Shown one piece after another: positions 1-7,685 of a stretch of DNA of 64,000 nt. Source of the DNA: JBAXTZ01 sp041666525 (GTDB lineage: Bacteria > Bacillota > Negativicutes > JBAXTZ01); contig JBAYGT010000009.1 of NCBI GenBank assembly GCA_041666525.1, positions 1 to 64,000 of the forward strand. The letters run 5' to 3'. The position numbers and the translations under genes were made by a program. Numbering within the stretch: position 1 is the first letter of the stretch; each line of letters starts with the position of its first letter. Below the pieces are notes generated by a model. It saw only the letters and a program-made list of their open reading frames with translations. It did not search any database and was not told the DNA's origin.

Positions 1-267
1 ACCGTCAGCCTACGTTTCTCGTCTGCCGGTGGTTGCAGGTTCCTTTCCCCGATGCTAACTCGCTGCCTTTTTGTTCACGAGCGCTCTTGCTGTTCAGCGT
101 CGTTGCTACGATCGCTTTATATTAATGAACTAACTTGTATTCATCAACAGCAGTTGCGGGGCGGATACTTCCAGCGAACAGCTCGAAAACGCAATGTTTA
201 CAAGGCTTCAACCCGCTGGTTGGCTCTCTGGTTTTCAGTTGTAGTTAGCAACCTGTCCCTGAGGGCG
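1..267 (-). ncRNA. Structured non-coding transcript (partial), identity unknown
   Basis: This stretch lies directly downstream of a near-perfect promoter and is read leftwards off the window edge. I see no credible coding frame in it. The leader can fold locally: bases 1-31 form an irregular hairpin (ACCG with CGGT, CAG with CTG, ACG with CGT around a TTTCT loop), and bases near 96-116 form another (AGCG-A-TCGT against ACGACGCT). It could be the leader of an rRNA operon or an abundant regulatory RNA. I do not see hallmark sequences of RNase P RNA, tmRNA or a T-box. The class is unassigned. Confidence 0.5.
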
Positions 268-273
268 AGACAT

Positions 274-302
274 AGTTTACCACTCATTTCTATTCCTGTC
301 AA
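274..302 (-). promoter_or_regulatory. Strong sigma-A promoter with AT-rich upstream element
   Basis: On the minus strand TTGACA (302-297) and TAAACT (279-274) are separated by exactly 17 bases. The 45 bases upstream (303-347) are A/T tracts resembling an UP element. This architecture is typical of rRNA and other stable-RNA promoters. Transcription would start near position 267 and run out of the window. Confidence 0.75.
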
Positions 303-410
303 GCAATTTTAAAAAATAATTCGAAATAATTTGCAAGTTTTTTTCGCAACCGCCGAAAAACGCCGCCCGTATACGTGTGCGCTACAATTAATTAGCAGCA
401 TTTTGAGTTT

Positions 411-878
411 TTATTGCTTGCGCAGCAAGACTAATTTTTGAAACGGATAATCATATAGCGTCACCAGCTCTGCTTCTCGAAATCCGAATTTTTTATATAG
501 GGCTCCCGGGCCTTTCCCTTTAATATCATTTTCTCTAAAAGTGCTTACTGATATTTCTGCGTTTTCTGGAAGCTTATCCAGCATTTTCTCTATCAAGACT
601 TCAGCGATTCCCTTTCGCCTATGCCCCGGATGAACCGCCAGAAAAATTAATTCAGCTGATTCAGCCGCAAACAACAGTATTCCGACAATTTCCGCGTTAT
701 GTTTCATGCATAAAGCAGTCTGACGATTTATGCACGTGATGACTATCTGCTTACAGTCGCTCATTTGTTCCGCCGTCTCCAGCGCCGGAAAACTACCCCG
801 AACCATTTCAATCAGGTTCATTAACGAATCAATGTCACTCATCTCGGCGTAATGGAATAAATATTCCTTGTTCTGCAC
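411..878 (-). CDS. GNAT family N-acetyltransferase
   Basis: This is a 155-residue single-domain acyl-CoA N-acyltransferase of the GNAT fold. The acetyl-CoA binding motif A is visible in the segment IFLAVHPGHRRKGIAEVLIE (the R/Q-x-x-G-x-A pyrophosphate loop is HRRKGIA), followed by a C-terminal strand with YKKFGF, the usual motif B end. The substrate cannot be told from sequence. A GTG start is chosen because GGAGG lies seven bases upstream. The gene stands alone between the stable-RNA promoter and tRNA-Arg, and reads toward that promoter. A tandem 9-mer repeat (ATGTTGGCA twice, about 901-918) lies just upstream, with no known meaning. Confidence 0.85.
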   Translation of the reverse strand: MQNKEYLFHYAEMSDIDSLMNLIEMVRGSFPALETAEQMSDCKQIVITCINRQTALCMKHNAEIVGILLFAAESAELIFLAVHPGHRRKGIAEVLIEKMLDKLPENAEISVSTFRENDIKGKGPGALYKKFGFREAELVTLYDYPFQKLVLLRKQ

Positions 879-1007
879 GTCCTATCCTCCATAAATAGTT
901 ATGTTGGCAATGTTGGCAGTCTTTTATATTAGCATAACCCGTCTGAAAAATAATCTATATTGCTACCCTCATACAAAGATTGGATACCACATTGGATACC
1001 TAGCAAT

Positions 1008-1040
1008 ACAAAAGGGTTTGTGATTTCTCACAAACCCTTA
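1008..1040 (-). terminator. Rho-independent terminator of tRNA-Arg
   Basis: On the minus strand the stem AAGGGTTTGTGA pairs with TCACAAACCCTT around a short loop and is followed by a TTTT tract. It begins about ten bases past the encoded CCA end of the tRNA. Confidence 0.85.
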
Positions 1041-1047
1041 TAAATAC

Positions 1048-1123
<76 letters not shown>

Positions 1124-1136
1124 TCAATGCTTCGAT

Positions 1137-1165
1137 ATGATAGCACGCCACGAGTGTTCTGTCAA
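1137..1165 (-). promoter_or_regulatory. Promoter of tRNA-Arg
   Basis: TTGACA (1165-1160) and TATCAT (1142-1137) are separated by 17 bases on the minus strand. The predicted start falls a few bases upstream of the tRNA 5' end at 1123. Confidence 0.8.
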
Positions 1166-1173
1166 CAATACTG

Positions 1174-1788
1174 CTAAGCAGTCAGGTTCTTTCTGCCTAA
1201 CATTTTTTTGATTCGTTTATATATCAACATCCCAATCAAAAACACCAGTACTACGACCAACACTAAAACTCCATAGGCAATAATGTTATCACCGACACTT
1301 GGTTCATCCCAGGTATATTGCTTTTCTCCGGCTAATTCATATTTCCCGTCGCTGGTAGTGCCCGCCTCGGCAGCGCTCACCTGAGTTGAATGCGGAATCA
1401 GCGCCCGGCCAAGCATATAACCCCAAAATATACCTGTCCAACCGTTGTAACGGCCGTTACTGAAGTAGGAATTATTTGTTGCTGACGCCGGTGTCGAATA
1501 TGTTTTTGCAGCGCCCGAAGAAGCTCTTTGGCTAAACCAACTCTTTATTCGGCTACCAAAACTCGTACTGGAAGCCGCTTTATTAGTTGAGCTTGATTTA
1601 ACCGCAGTGGCAGTTGCCTTTGGCGCACTCTTCACCGAACCAATGCTGCGTCCGCCACCACCCCGGCCGCCACCACCGCCCTTACAGAAGCCAAGGCTCA
1701 TGCTGGCAAAAACGAAAACAACCATGACTGCCAGCGTAATAATTTTCAAAACAAACAATTTTCGGGCGTTAACTGAATTTTTATTCAT
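1174..1788 (-). CDS. Glycine-rich membrane-anchored protein of unknown function
   Basis: I do not recognise a family. The 204-residue product has an N-terminal hydrophobic segment (about residues 13-33, possibly a signal peptide). Next come a short glycine/arginine-rich patch (GGGGGRGGGG, near residue 38) and a low-complexity Ser/Ala/Thr/Lys region to about residue 105. An aromatic patch with GWTGIFWGYMLGRALIP follows, and near the C-terminus there is one strong membrane helix (about 170-192) before a basic tail. This resembles small extracytoplasmic proteins anchored in the membrane. The start has AAAGG seven bases upstream. The gene ends shortly before the tRNA-Arg promoter and probably shares the transcript of the methyltransferase upstream. 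Confidence 0.6.
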   Translation of the reverse strand: MNKNSVNARKLFVLKIITLAVMVVFVFASMSLGFCKGGGGGRGGGGRSIGSVKSAPKATATAVKSSSTNKAASSTSFGSRIKSWFSQRASSGAAKTYSTPASATNNSYFSNGRYNGWTGIFWGYMLGRALIPHSTQVSAAEAGTTSDGKYELAGEKQYTWDEPSVGDNIIAYGVLVLVVVLVFLIGMLIYKRIKKMLGRKNLTA

Positions 1789-1812
1789 AGCTCAACCTTT
1801 TCCCGACATATA

Positions 1813-2283
1813 TCATTTTAGTTTGATAAAAATGGCATTAGCCCGTTTTTTATAGTTTTCATAAGCCCGTCCAAAAACAGCAATCAGCTCCCGCTCTTCG
1901 CGGCGGATTTCAAATCTGAAAACAATATACATAAAAACCGGAACACTTAACATCAAATAGGAATGGAACAGCAACGATAGGCCAGGAACGATAAATACTA
2001 TAAATGAAGCGTAAAGCGGATGCCGGCATACGCCAAATACCCCGGTTGTACACAACTTGCCGGTCTTAAATACCCGGATAATTGCGCGCACCGAAATAAG
2101 CCAATAAATGACACCAACTAACAATAATGGCCAACCAACGACGTAGAATAGCGCTGCATCAATTGCGGTCGCTTTGAATAATGGTTGATAGAGATAATCA
2201 ACTATTCCTGCGGCTACAAAATAAACAATTGTCAGAGTCGCAAGCGATGGTCCGATACCAAAAATCGAATTTGCTTTTTTCAT
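1813..2283 (-). CDS. Isoprenylcysteine carboxyl methyltransferase (ICMT) family membrane protein
   Basis: This 156-residue protein has four or five hydrophobic helices and the C-terminal signature of the ICMT/PEMT-like membrane methyltransferases: VFGVCRHPLYASF (the G-x-x-RHP-x-Y motif binding S-adenosylmethionine) and later RREERELIAVFGRAYENY (E-x-x-L-x-x-x-F-G-x-x-Y-x-x-Y). Bacterial members methylate small or lipid substrates that are mostly undefined, so no substrate is proposed. AGGAGG precedes the ATG by six bases. It lies ten bases downstream of the glcD-like gene and may be part of that operon. Confidence 0.8.
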   Translation of the reverse strand: MKKANSIFGIGPSLATLTIVYFVAAGIVDYLYQPLFKATAIDAALFYVVGWPLLLVGVIYWLISVRAIIRVFKTGKLCTTGVFGVCRHPLYASFIVFIVPGLSLLFHSYLMLSVPVFMYIVFRFEIRREERELIAVFGRAYENYKKRANAIFIKLK

Positions 2284-2293
2284 GATAAACCTC

Positions 2294-3706
2294 CTACGTT
2301 AATGGAACTACTTTATCCGGATTCATAATGTTTTTGGGGTCAAAAGCCCGCTTGATCGTAAAAATAATGTTTTTTTGTTCAGCGGTCATATGTTCGAACA
2401 TCGCCTTCACTCGTTTGCCACCGATGCCATGCTCGCCGGACAAGTTACCACCTAATTCATAAACCGAACGATACAATTCCGCCAGCACTGCGTCTTTGAG
2501 ATCATGCCATTGATGTTCATCACGGCCTTCACGCAAAATCGAACAGTGAATGTTGCCGTCGCCGGCATGTCCGGCCGAAGGAATTTTACATTGATATTTT
2601 TCGGCAATTCGTTCAATCGCCTGCAACGCCCTGGGGATTTCCGAAACCGGAACGACAATATCTTCCATGCAATATACCGGACTGATCATCCTGATCGCTT
2701 CGGCATAAGCCTTACGCGCTTTCCAAATCCGGTCTTGTGTAGAAATGTTATCTGCTACAAATACTTCCAAAGCGCCATTATCCAGGCAAAGTTTGCCGAT
2801 TTGTTCATACTCGCTTTCCAGCGCCGCTTCGTTATTTCCGTCCAGCTCGACAATAATATAGGCACCGGCATCACCAAACGGCAGTTTCTTGTTCAGATAC
2901 TGTTCAGCGGCTTTAATCGACAGGCTATCCATAAATTCAACCGCCGTTGGCATTATTCCGGCAGTCATGATTTTGGGAACAACGTTGATCGCTGACTGCA
3001 TATCCGAAAACGGCACTAACAGATCGGCGACATATTGCGGTAACGGCATCAATTTTAACCAGATTTTGGTAATCACCGCCAGCGTGCCTTCAGAGCCAAC
3101 CAATAAATGGACGATATCGTAATTAGTAACATCTTTTATATTCTTGCCGCCGAACTGGACGATATCGCCGTTTGGCAATACCGCTTCCAACCCATAGACA
3201 TGGCGGCTGGTAACACCGTACTTAACTGCCTTGTTGCCGCCGGCGTTAGTCGCAACGTTACCGCCAATGAATGACGAATCCGCCGAGCAGGGGTCGCCAG
3301 CATAAAAAAGATTGTGCTCACGCGCCAGTTTCTGCACTTCTCCGGTTGTAACGCCCGGTTCCAGCACCATGAATAAGTTTTGCGGATCCAGCTCAATAAC
3401 TTTATTCATTCGTTCCAATGATAATACAATTCCGCCATGTAGCGGCACTGCACCAGCGGCCAGACCGGTTCCGCCGCCACGCGGGGTAATCGGAATCAAT
3501 TCGGCGTTTGCCAGTTTCACAATCGCAGCTATCTGCAAAGTATCAGCCGGTTTCACAACTACTTCCGGCAAATGTTCCCACAATTTGTCTGATGTTTCAT
3601 CTTTGGAATATGGTTCCATTTTTTCGGCATCAGTCCAAACGTTGGCGCGGCCGCAGATTTCTACCAATGACGCAACAATTCTGTCATCAACTTTATTATA
3701 CTGCAT
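2294..3706 (-). CDS. FAD-linked 2-hydroxyacid oxidase (GlcD / D-lactate dehydrogenase type)
   Basis: This 470-residue flavoprotein belongs to the FAD_binding_4 / FAD-oxidase_C family. The PCMH FAD-binding fold is marked by TPRGGGTGLAAGAVP (about residue 65) and DPCSADSSFIGGNVATNAGG. The C-terminal domain carries HAGDGNIH and GGNLSGEHGIGGKR, where the His and Glu residues line the active site in the family. Substrates are 2-hydroxyacids such as D-lactate or glycolate. Directly upstream lie etfA and etfB, the arrangement of the Etf-coupled lactate dehydrogenase (LctBCD) of acetogens, so electrons probably pass to EtfAB. The start is placed at the ATG preceded by GAGG (spacing 5); it overlaps the etfA stop by 11 bases, suggesting translational coupling. 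Confidence 0.85.
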   Translation of the reverse strand: MQYNKVDDRIVASLVEICGRANVWTDAEKMEPYSKDETSDKLWEHLPEVVVKPADTLQIAAIVKLANAELIPITPRGGGTGLAAGAVPLHGGIVLSLERMNKVIELDPQNLFMVLEPGVTTGEVQKLAREHNLFYAGDPCSADSSFIGGNVATNAGGNKAVKYGVTSRHVYGLEAVLPNGDIVQFGGKNIKDVTNYDIVHLLVGSEGTLAVITKIWLKLMPLPQYVADLLVPFSDMQSAINVVPKIMTAGIMPTAVEFMDSLSIKAAEQYLNKKLPFGDAGAYIIVELDGNNEAALESEYEQIGKLCLDNGALEVFVADNISTQDRIWKARKAYAEAIRMISPVYCMEDIVVPVSEIPRALQAIERIAEKYQCKIPSAGHAGDGNIHCSILREGRDEHQWHDLKDAVLAELYRSVYELGGNLSGEHGIGGKRVKAMFEHMTAEQKNIIFTIKRAFDPKNIMNPDKVVPLT

Positions 3707-4763
3707 CTCGACCTCGCTTTTCGGCTTTTTGTTGTTCAATTGCCGCAATCAACAGCGGCACAACTTCAAAAACGTCACCAACGATTCCATAATCCGCGAC
3801 TTTGAATATTTGCGCGTCCGGATCCTTATTTATTGCAACTACGGTTTCCGCTGTCTGCATTCCGGCAAGGAACTGGATTTTCCCGGATATTCCGCAAGCG
3901 ATTAGTAATTTAGGACAAACCGTCTTGCCGCTCAAACCAATCTGATGCGGATAGCTCGCCCAGCCCAACTCGACCGCATCACGGCTCGCACCGACTGCGG
4001 CATTCATAACTTCTGCCAGCCGCTCAACCAGCTTGAAGCCTTCAGCGCTCTTGAACCCTTTACCGCCGGCAACAACGACATCAGCTTCGTCAATACTTAC
4101 CGCTTGCGAAGAATCTCTGATAAACTCGATAAACCGTTCCGGCGTAAAAATCGTCGCAGGTTCGTAGTTTTTTACTACAATTTTTCCAACTCTCCCGGAC
4201 GTTGGCAGTGCCGGTTTTGCCGAGCGGGGCCGGACGGTCGCCATTTGCGGACGGTGATCCGGGGTCTTGATGGTCGCCATTATGTTGCCGCCAATCGCCG
4301 GACGGGTTTGCAACAATAAACCGCTCACCGGGTCGATTGTTAATCCGGTGCAGTCGGCGGTTAAACCGGTTTCCAAAGTCGCCGCAACCAGCGGCATGAC
4401 CGTGCGGCCGGTAGTAGTAGCTGCGCCAATTAGCACCGAAGGTTTTTCCTCGATAACCAAACGACTAATTGCCTGTGCATACGATTGGGGCAAAAAGTTC
4501 TCCAGCAAAGGATTTTTTACGTGAAATACAACATCCGCGCCACATTCAACCAAAGTGCCGATAGCGTTTATATTATCGCCCAGCATAAAACAATATAACG
4601 GTTGGTTCATTTCGTCGGCAAGTTTTCGCCCCCAGGTAATTAACTCATAGGTTACACTGCTAATTTTTCCAAAATGCTGTTCACCGAGAATCGCAACACC
4701 GCGATACGAACTGATTTCGCTCTCTTTACGCAGATTCTCGTTCACATATTCATCATCAAACAT
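3696..4763 (-). CDS. etfA: Electron transfer flavoprotein, alpha subunit
   Basis: EtfA binds FAD and forms a heterodimer with EtfB that carries electrons between flavin dehydrogenases and other carriers. The 355-residue product has the usual N-terminal domain (VAILGEQHFGKISSV) and the C-terminal FAD domain with GASRDAVELGW, HQIGLSGKTV, GISGKIQFLAGM, VAINKDPDAQIFKVADYGIVGD. It lacks the N-terminal ferredoxin-like cysteine cluster found in some bifurcating EtfA proteins. It starts immediately after the etfB stop (GAGGTCGGATAGATG) and is coupled downstream to the GlcD-type oxidase, so the three probably act as one complex. Confidence 0.95.
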   Translation of the reverse strand: MFDDEYVNENLRKESEISSYRGVAILGEQHFGKISSVTYELITWGRKLADEMNQPLYCFMLGDNINAIGTLVECGADVVFHVKNPLLENFLPQSYAQAISRLVIEEKPSVLIGAATTTGRTVMPLVAATLETGLTADCTGLTIDPVSGLLLQTRPAIGGNIMATIKTPDHRPQMATVRPRSAKPALPTSGRVGKIVVKNYEPATIFTPERFIEFIRDSSQAVSIDEADVVVAGGKGFKSAEGFKLVERLAEVMNAAVGASRDAVELGWASYPHQIGLSGKTVCPKLLIACGISGKIQFLAGMQTAETVVAINKDPDAQIFKVADYGIVGDVFEVVPLLIAAIEQQKAEKRGRDAV

Positions 4764-5573
4764 CTATCCGACCTCGCTTTCCAGCGTCGCGCGTTCATTC
4801 AAAAAACCTAACAACCGTGCTATTGGAGCGACACTGCCATCGGCTTTATCCATAATCGTCGTTCGTGATAATTTCGGACTGAAAATTTTCACTACCCGGG
4901 TGGGCGAGCCATTTAGGCCGACAGCACTTTTGTCTAAATCCAAGTCAGCTAATCCCCACACTGGGACAACTGATGCTTTAGCTTTCAATTTTCCGCTAAG
5001 AGTCGGAAATCCCGGATCACAAATATCTTTATTAACTGAAATCAACAACGGCATCGGAATCTCAACCCGCTCGAAACCGCCTTCCACTGTACGGGTTACA
5101 ATAACCCGCTTTTCATCAGCGGTTATTTCAAATTTCGAAACATAGGTCTGCGCCGGAATATTTAAATATTTAGCAAGCATGGCTGCAGTCTGTCCGGTTT
5201 CGCCGTCAGTCGCGCGTTCACCACAAAGGATAATATCAAAAGCCCCCAGCTTCTTCACTGCCGCCGCCAATGCTTTCGCAGTTGCGATCGTATCTGAGCC
5301 GGCAAAGTCCCGACCGCATACCAGTGCTCCGTCATCGGCTCCGGTCGCGATTGCCTCGCGCACTGCCTTAATTGCCGCCGGCGGCCCCATACTAAGCGCC
5401 GATACGATGATTCCCTTGCGCTCTTCCTTTATTCTTATTGCTTCGGCTAAAGCGTTTTCATCCATCGGATTGATTACCGTGTCTTTACCGGTACGGATCA
5501 TTACGCCGGTTTCCGGATCCAGTTTTACGGCATCGGTTCCCGGAACTTGCTTAACCAATGAGATAATCCTCAT
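4764..5573 (-). CDS. etfB: Electron transfer flavoprotein, beta subunit
   Basis: The 269-residue product is the partner of EtfA. Recognisable family segments are SLVKQVPGTD at the N-terminus, NPMDENALAEAIRIKE, GERATDGETGQTAAMLA (nucleotide-binding loop) and TVEGGFERVEIPMPLL (the ETF beta signature region). Whether it carries a second FAD (bifurcating type) or AMP cannot be decided by eye. Two ATG codons are in tandem; the second is preferred because it lies four bases from GGAGG. The start overlaps the stop of the upstream membrane protein (TGATG), an unexpected coupling. Confidence 0.95.
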   Translation of the reverse strand: MRIISLVKQVPGTDAVKLDPETGVMIRTGKDTVINPMDENALAEAIRIKEERKGIIVSALSMGPPAAIKAVREAIATGADDGALVCGRDFAGSDTIATAKALAAAVKKLGAFDIILCGERATDGETGQTAAMLAKYLNIPAQTYVSKFEITADEKRVIVTRTVEGGFERVEIPMPLLISVNKDICDPGFPTLSGKLKAKASVVPVWGLADLDLDKSAVGLNGSPTRVVKIFSPKLSRTTIMDKADGSVAPIARLLGFLNERATLESEVG

Positions 5574-7504
5574 CATCCCTCCAAAATATTTACTTGTTTT
5601 TTGTCTATAAACATCTTTCGTTCAGCTAAATAAAGTGGCACCGCAAAGAAACCCGCCAGATATATGAAGTAGTAAAACCGCCACTCGCACGTCGACATAA
5701 TTGCAAACAACACCGGTACATTTATTAGAATGACCAACGCAAATAGCGCACTTGCGCGCTGTTTGCGCCAGGAAAACAATGGCCACAGCAATATCAACAA
5801 CGCCGGAACAGTGTTAAATATCCAGTAGGACCAAGGTGTGGTCGTCGCCATATTAATCAAATTATTATAAAGCTGCGCCGTCTTGCCAAAACTGGCGGCC
5901 GGTTTATCAAATTTGTTGGCTTCCAAACAGCGCCAATAAACGTAACCTTGATGCAACTGGGTTTCGTCGGCGAAAATATAGACATTATTACTCAAGCCCA
6001 GCGCTCCGGCAAACATCAACGACCGGTCTTCCAATACCAGCCAGGGATGCCGTTTAATTAAGTTCCAGCTGGTTTTATTGTAGTCGCTAAAATCTTCCGC
6101 TGACTGCTGCATAATCCCGATGGTCAAATTACGATAATTATCCGGACGGGGCGTAGGCGTATATTTTTTTTGGATTTCTGCAAACGGCATAACTTTCGCC
6201 AACGCTTGTTTTTCGTCAGCAGAAATATCTTTGCCTTTAACTGCAGCAGCATAAGTCGGACTGACTAACGCCGATTGTTTAAAAAACAGCTCTACGCTTT
6301 CCGGTGAAACTGTTTGCAGATTTCTCGTCAAAAAGGAACATCCGGCGAATACCAGCACAGCAACAACTGTAAATATCAGCCACTGTCGCCGTGGCAGCAG
6401 CCGGAAAATCAACAGCAGTAACGGAATCAGTACAATATACATTAAACCGTTATGTCGGACCAACGCTAACAACGCCAGCAACGCTCCCATCAACACAATT
6501 TCAGCATTGTTAGCAAAAGTTGCCGTGCCGTTCTTGTTGTTGAGATAAAGCAGAAAAACAAAATACGCCCAGAACAACATCAATAAGCTGTAAGGCAAAT
6601 CTTTAACTAACAATAAGTTGTAGCTGGCGACCGGAATGGACAAAAACAGCAATGCACCGAACAATACTAACACAATTTTATTAACTGAACGCTTGATACA
6701 AAAATAGAAAATGTGCGCCGAAAGCCCCGCCATACACAGAATTTGCACAATCGAAACAATTGCCGGGCTGTTGTAGATTTGTGTAAGCGCCAACACCAGC
6801 AGATTATAAGTTACCGGCGTTATTCCCTCAAATGCATGACTGGTAATTTCACGCCAAGTAAAATAGTAACTATCACGGGTCATAATGCCCGGCCACTCAG
6901 CAAACAACCAAGTCAGCCACCAGCAACTAAGCGTTGCAAAAATCCACCAAAACCAACGGCGCTTACCAAAAAATGCCGCTTTAAGCGCTGACAAGCTGTT
7001 TGCGCGGTTTAAAGCGTTAATCCTGCTGATTAACACGTAAAACACCAGCGCCAACAGCGCCGCAAAAACAACCTGCAACGGTAATGTCAGCAAACTGGTT
7101 CCCGGCACCCCGATATTATAGTTCACAAAATACGCACCGTTTTTTTCAAATACCGGCAAAGTGTCGATTTTTCCGAGCTTCCGCCAATCATACAATCCTA
7201 ACTTATTGATTTTAAGATTATGCGGCACCAGTTTTAGCGCAATGATTTTATCCCGGGCCAGCGGCAAATCTGCAAATTCATTATTACCGGCATACAGTAA
7301 ATATTCCCGGACTTCGTTTTCATTAAAACCGGAACCGGAATCCCAGTAGACTTTCAGGCTTGGTTTATCATGGCCATCGGTCCGGATCGCCAGCATCGGC
7401 GTCAGATAATAATGATATGTTGAATAAAAAAACGCCAACAATCCTAAAAAAACCACAAAACTCAGCCAAAACCGCCGGCTCGATTTAAATCCCTTTACTT
7501 GCAT
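5573..7504 (-). CDS. Large polytopic membrane protein, DUF6020 / GT-C-like
   Basis: The 643-residue product has about 12-13 predicted membrane helices and a soluble segment between helix 1 and helix 2 (about residues 35-140). The region DSYYFTWREITSHAFEG followed by a helix-rich part with ALVRHNGLMY resembles DUF6020 membrane proteins and the GT-C glycosyltransferase architecture, where an acidic residue in the first outer loop is catalytic. I cannot name a substrate, and the family call is by resemblance only. ATG is chosen over an in-frame GTG two codons upstream because GAGG sits five bases before it. Its stop overlaps the etfB start, so it heads the etfBA-glcD transcript. Confidence 0.6.
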   Translation of the reverse strand: MQVKGFKSSRRFWLSFVVFLGLLAFFYSTYHYYLTPMLAIRTDGHDKPSLKVYWDSGSGFNENEVREYLLYAGNNEFADLPLARDKIIALKLVPHNLKINKLGLYDWRKLGKIDTLPVFEKNGAYFVNYNIGVPGTSLLTLPLQVVFAALLALVFYVLISRINALNRANSLSALKAAFFGKRRWFWWIFATLSCWWLTWLFAEWPGIMTRDSYYFTWREITSHAFEGITPVTYNLLVLALTQIYNSPAIVSIVQILCMAGLSAHIFYFCIKRSVNKIVLVLFGALLFLSIPVASYNLLLVKDLPYSLLMLFWAYFVFLLYLNNKNGTATFANNAEIVLMGALLALLALVRHNGLMYIVLIPLLLLIFRLLPRRQWLIFTVVAVLVFAGCSFLTRNLQTVSPESVELFFKQSALVSPTYAAAVKGKDISADEKQALAKVMPFAEIQKKYTPTPRPDNYRNLTIGIMQQSAEDFSDYNKTSWNLIKRHPWLVLEDRSLMFAGALGLSNNVYIFADETQLHQGYVYWRCLEANKFDKPAASFGKTAQLYNNLINMATTTPWSYWIFNTVPALLILLWPLFSWRKQRASALFALVILINVPVLFAIMSTCEWRFYYFIYLAGFFAVPLYLAERKMFIDKKQVNILEG

Positions 7505-7536
7505 CAGCACCTCGTCTCGTCGTAATCACTGCCTCC

Positions 7537-7565
7537 ATTCTACCACATTTGTCGTGTTAATAATA
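7537..7565 (-). promoter_or_regulatory. Probable promoter of the membrane protein-etfBA operon
   Basis: An extended -10 element TGGTAGAAT is present (TAGAAT at 7542-7537, minus strand), 33 bases upstream of the ATG. The -35 region is A/T-rich but weak (TTATTA or TATTAT at 17-18 bases). Confidence 0.45.
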
Positions 7566-7621
7566 AGTTAGATTTTATTTGCATAGTGAAAATAGCGAGA
7601 AAAAATATTTTTTGCATAAAC

Positions 7622-7650
7622 TTGCAGGATTTTTCGATTTCTTGTCTAAT
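7622..7650 (+). promoter_or_regulatory. Probable ptsG promoter with motif shared with murP
   Basis: TTGCAG (7622-7627) and TCTAAT (7645-7650) are 17 bases apart. The -35 hexamer is embedded in TTGCAGGATTTTTC, which recurs almost unchanged upstream of the second PTS gene murP (54368-54381, minus). This may be a shared promoter or regulator site. A further TATACT lies at 7652-7657. Confidence 0.5.
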
Positions 7651-7685
7651 ATATACTAGCGAATAATCTTGAGAGGAGATTCTTA

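Noticed and set aside
52..312. An 86-codon open frame on the plus strand at the left edge
   Set aside because: It has no ribosome binding site, a Cys/Arg/Ser-rich unlikely composition, and lies antisense to a strong promoter and structured RNA.
980..1002. Two copies of TTGGATACC next to tRNA-Arg, as a possible attachment site
   Set aside because: The copies are short and adjacent, no integrase or phage gene is nearby, and the tRNA is intact with a normal terminator.
3696..3748. A longer N-terminus for the GlcD-type oxidase
   Set aside because: The extension lies inside etfA without a ribosome binding site; the ATG at 3706 has a well-placed GAGG.
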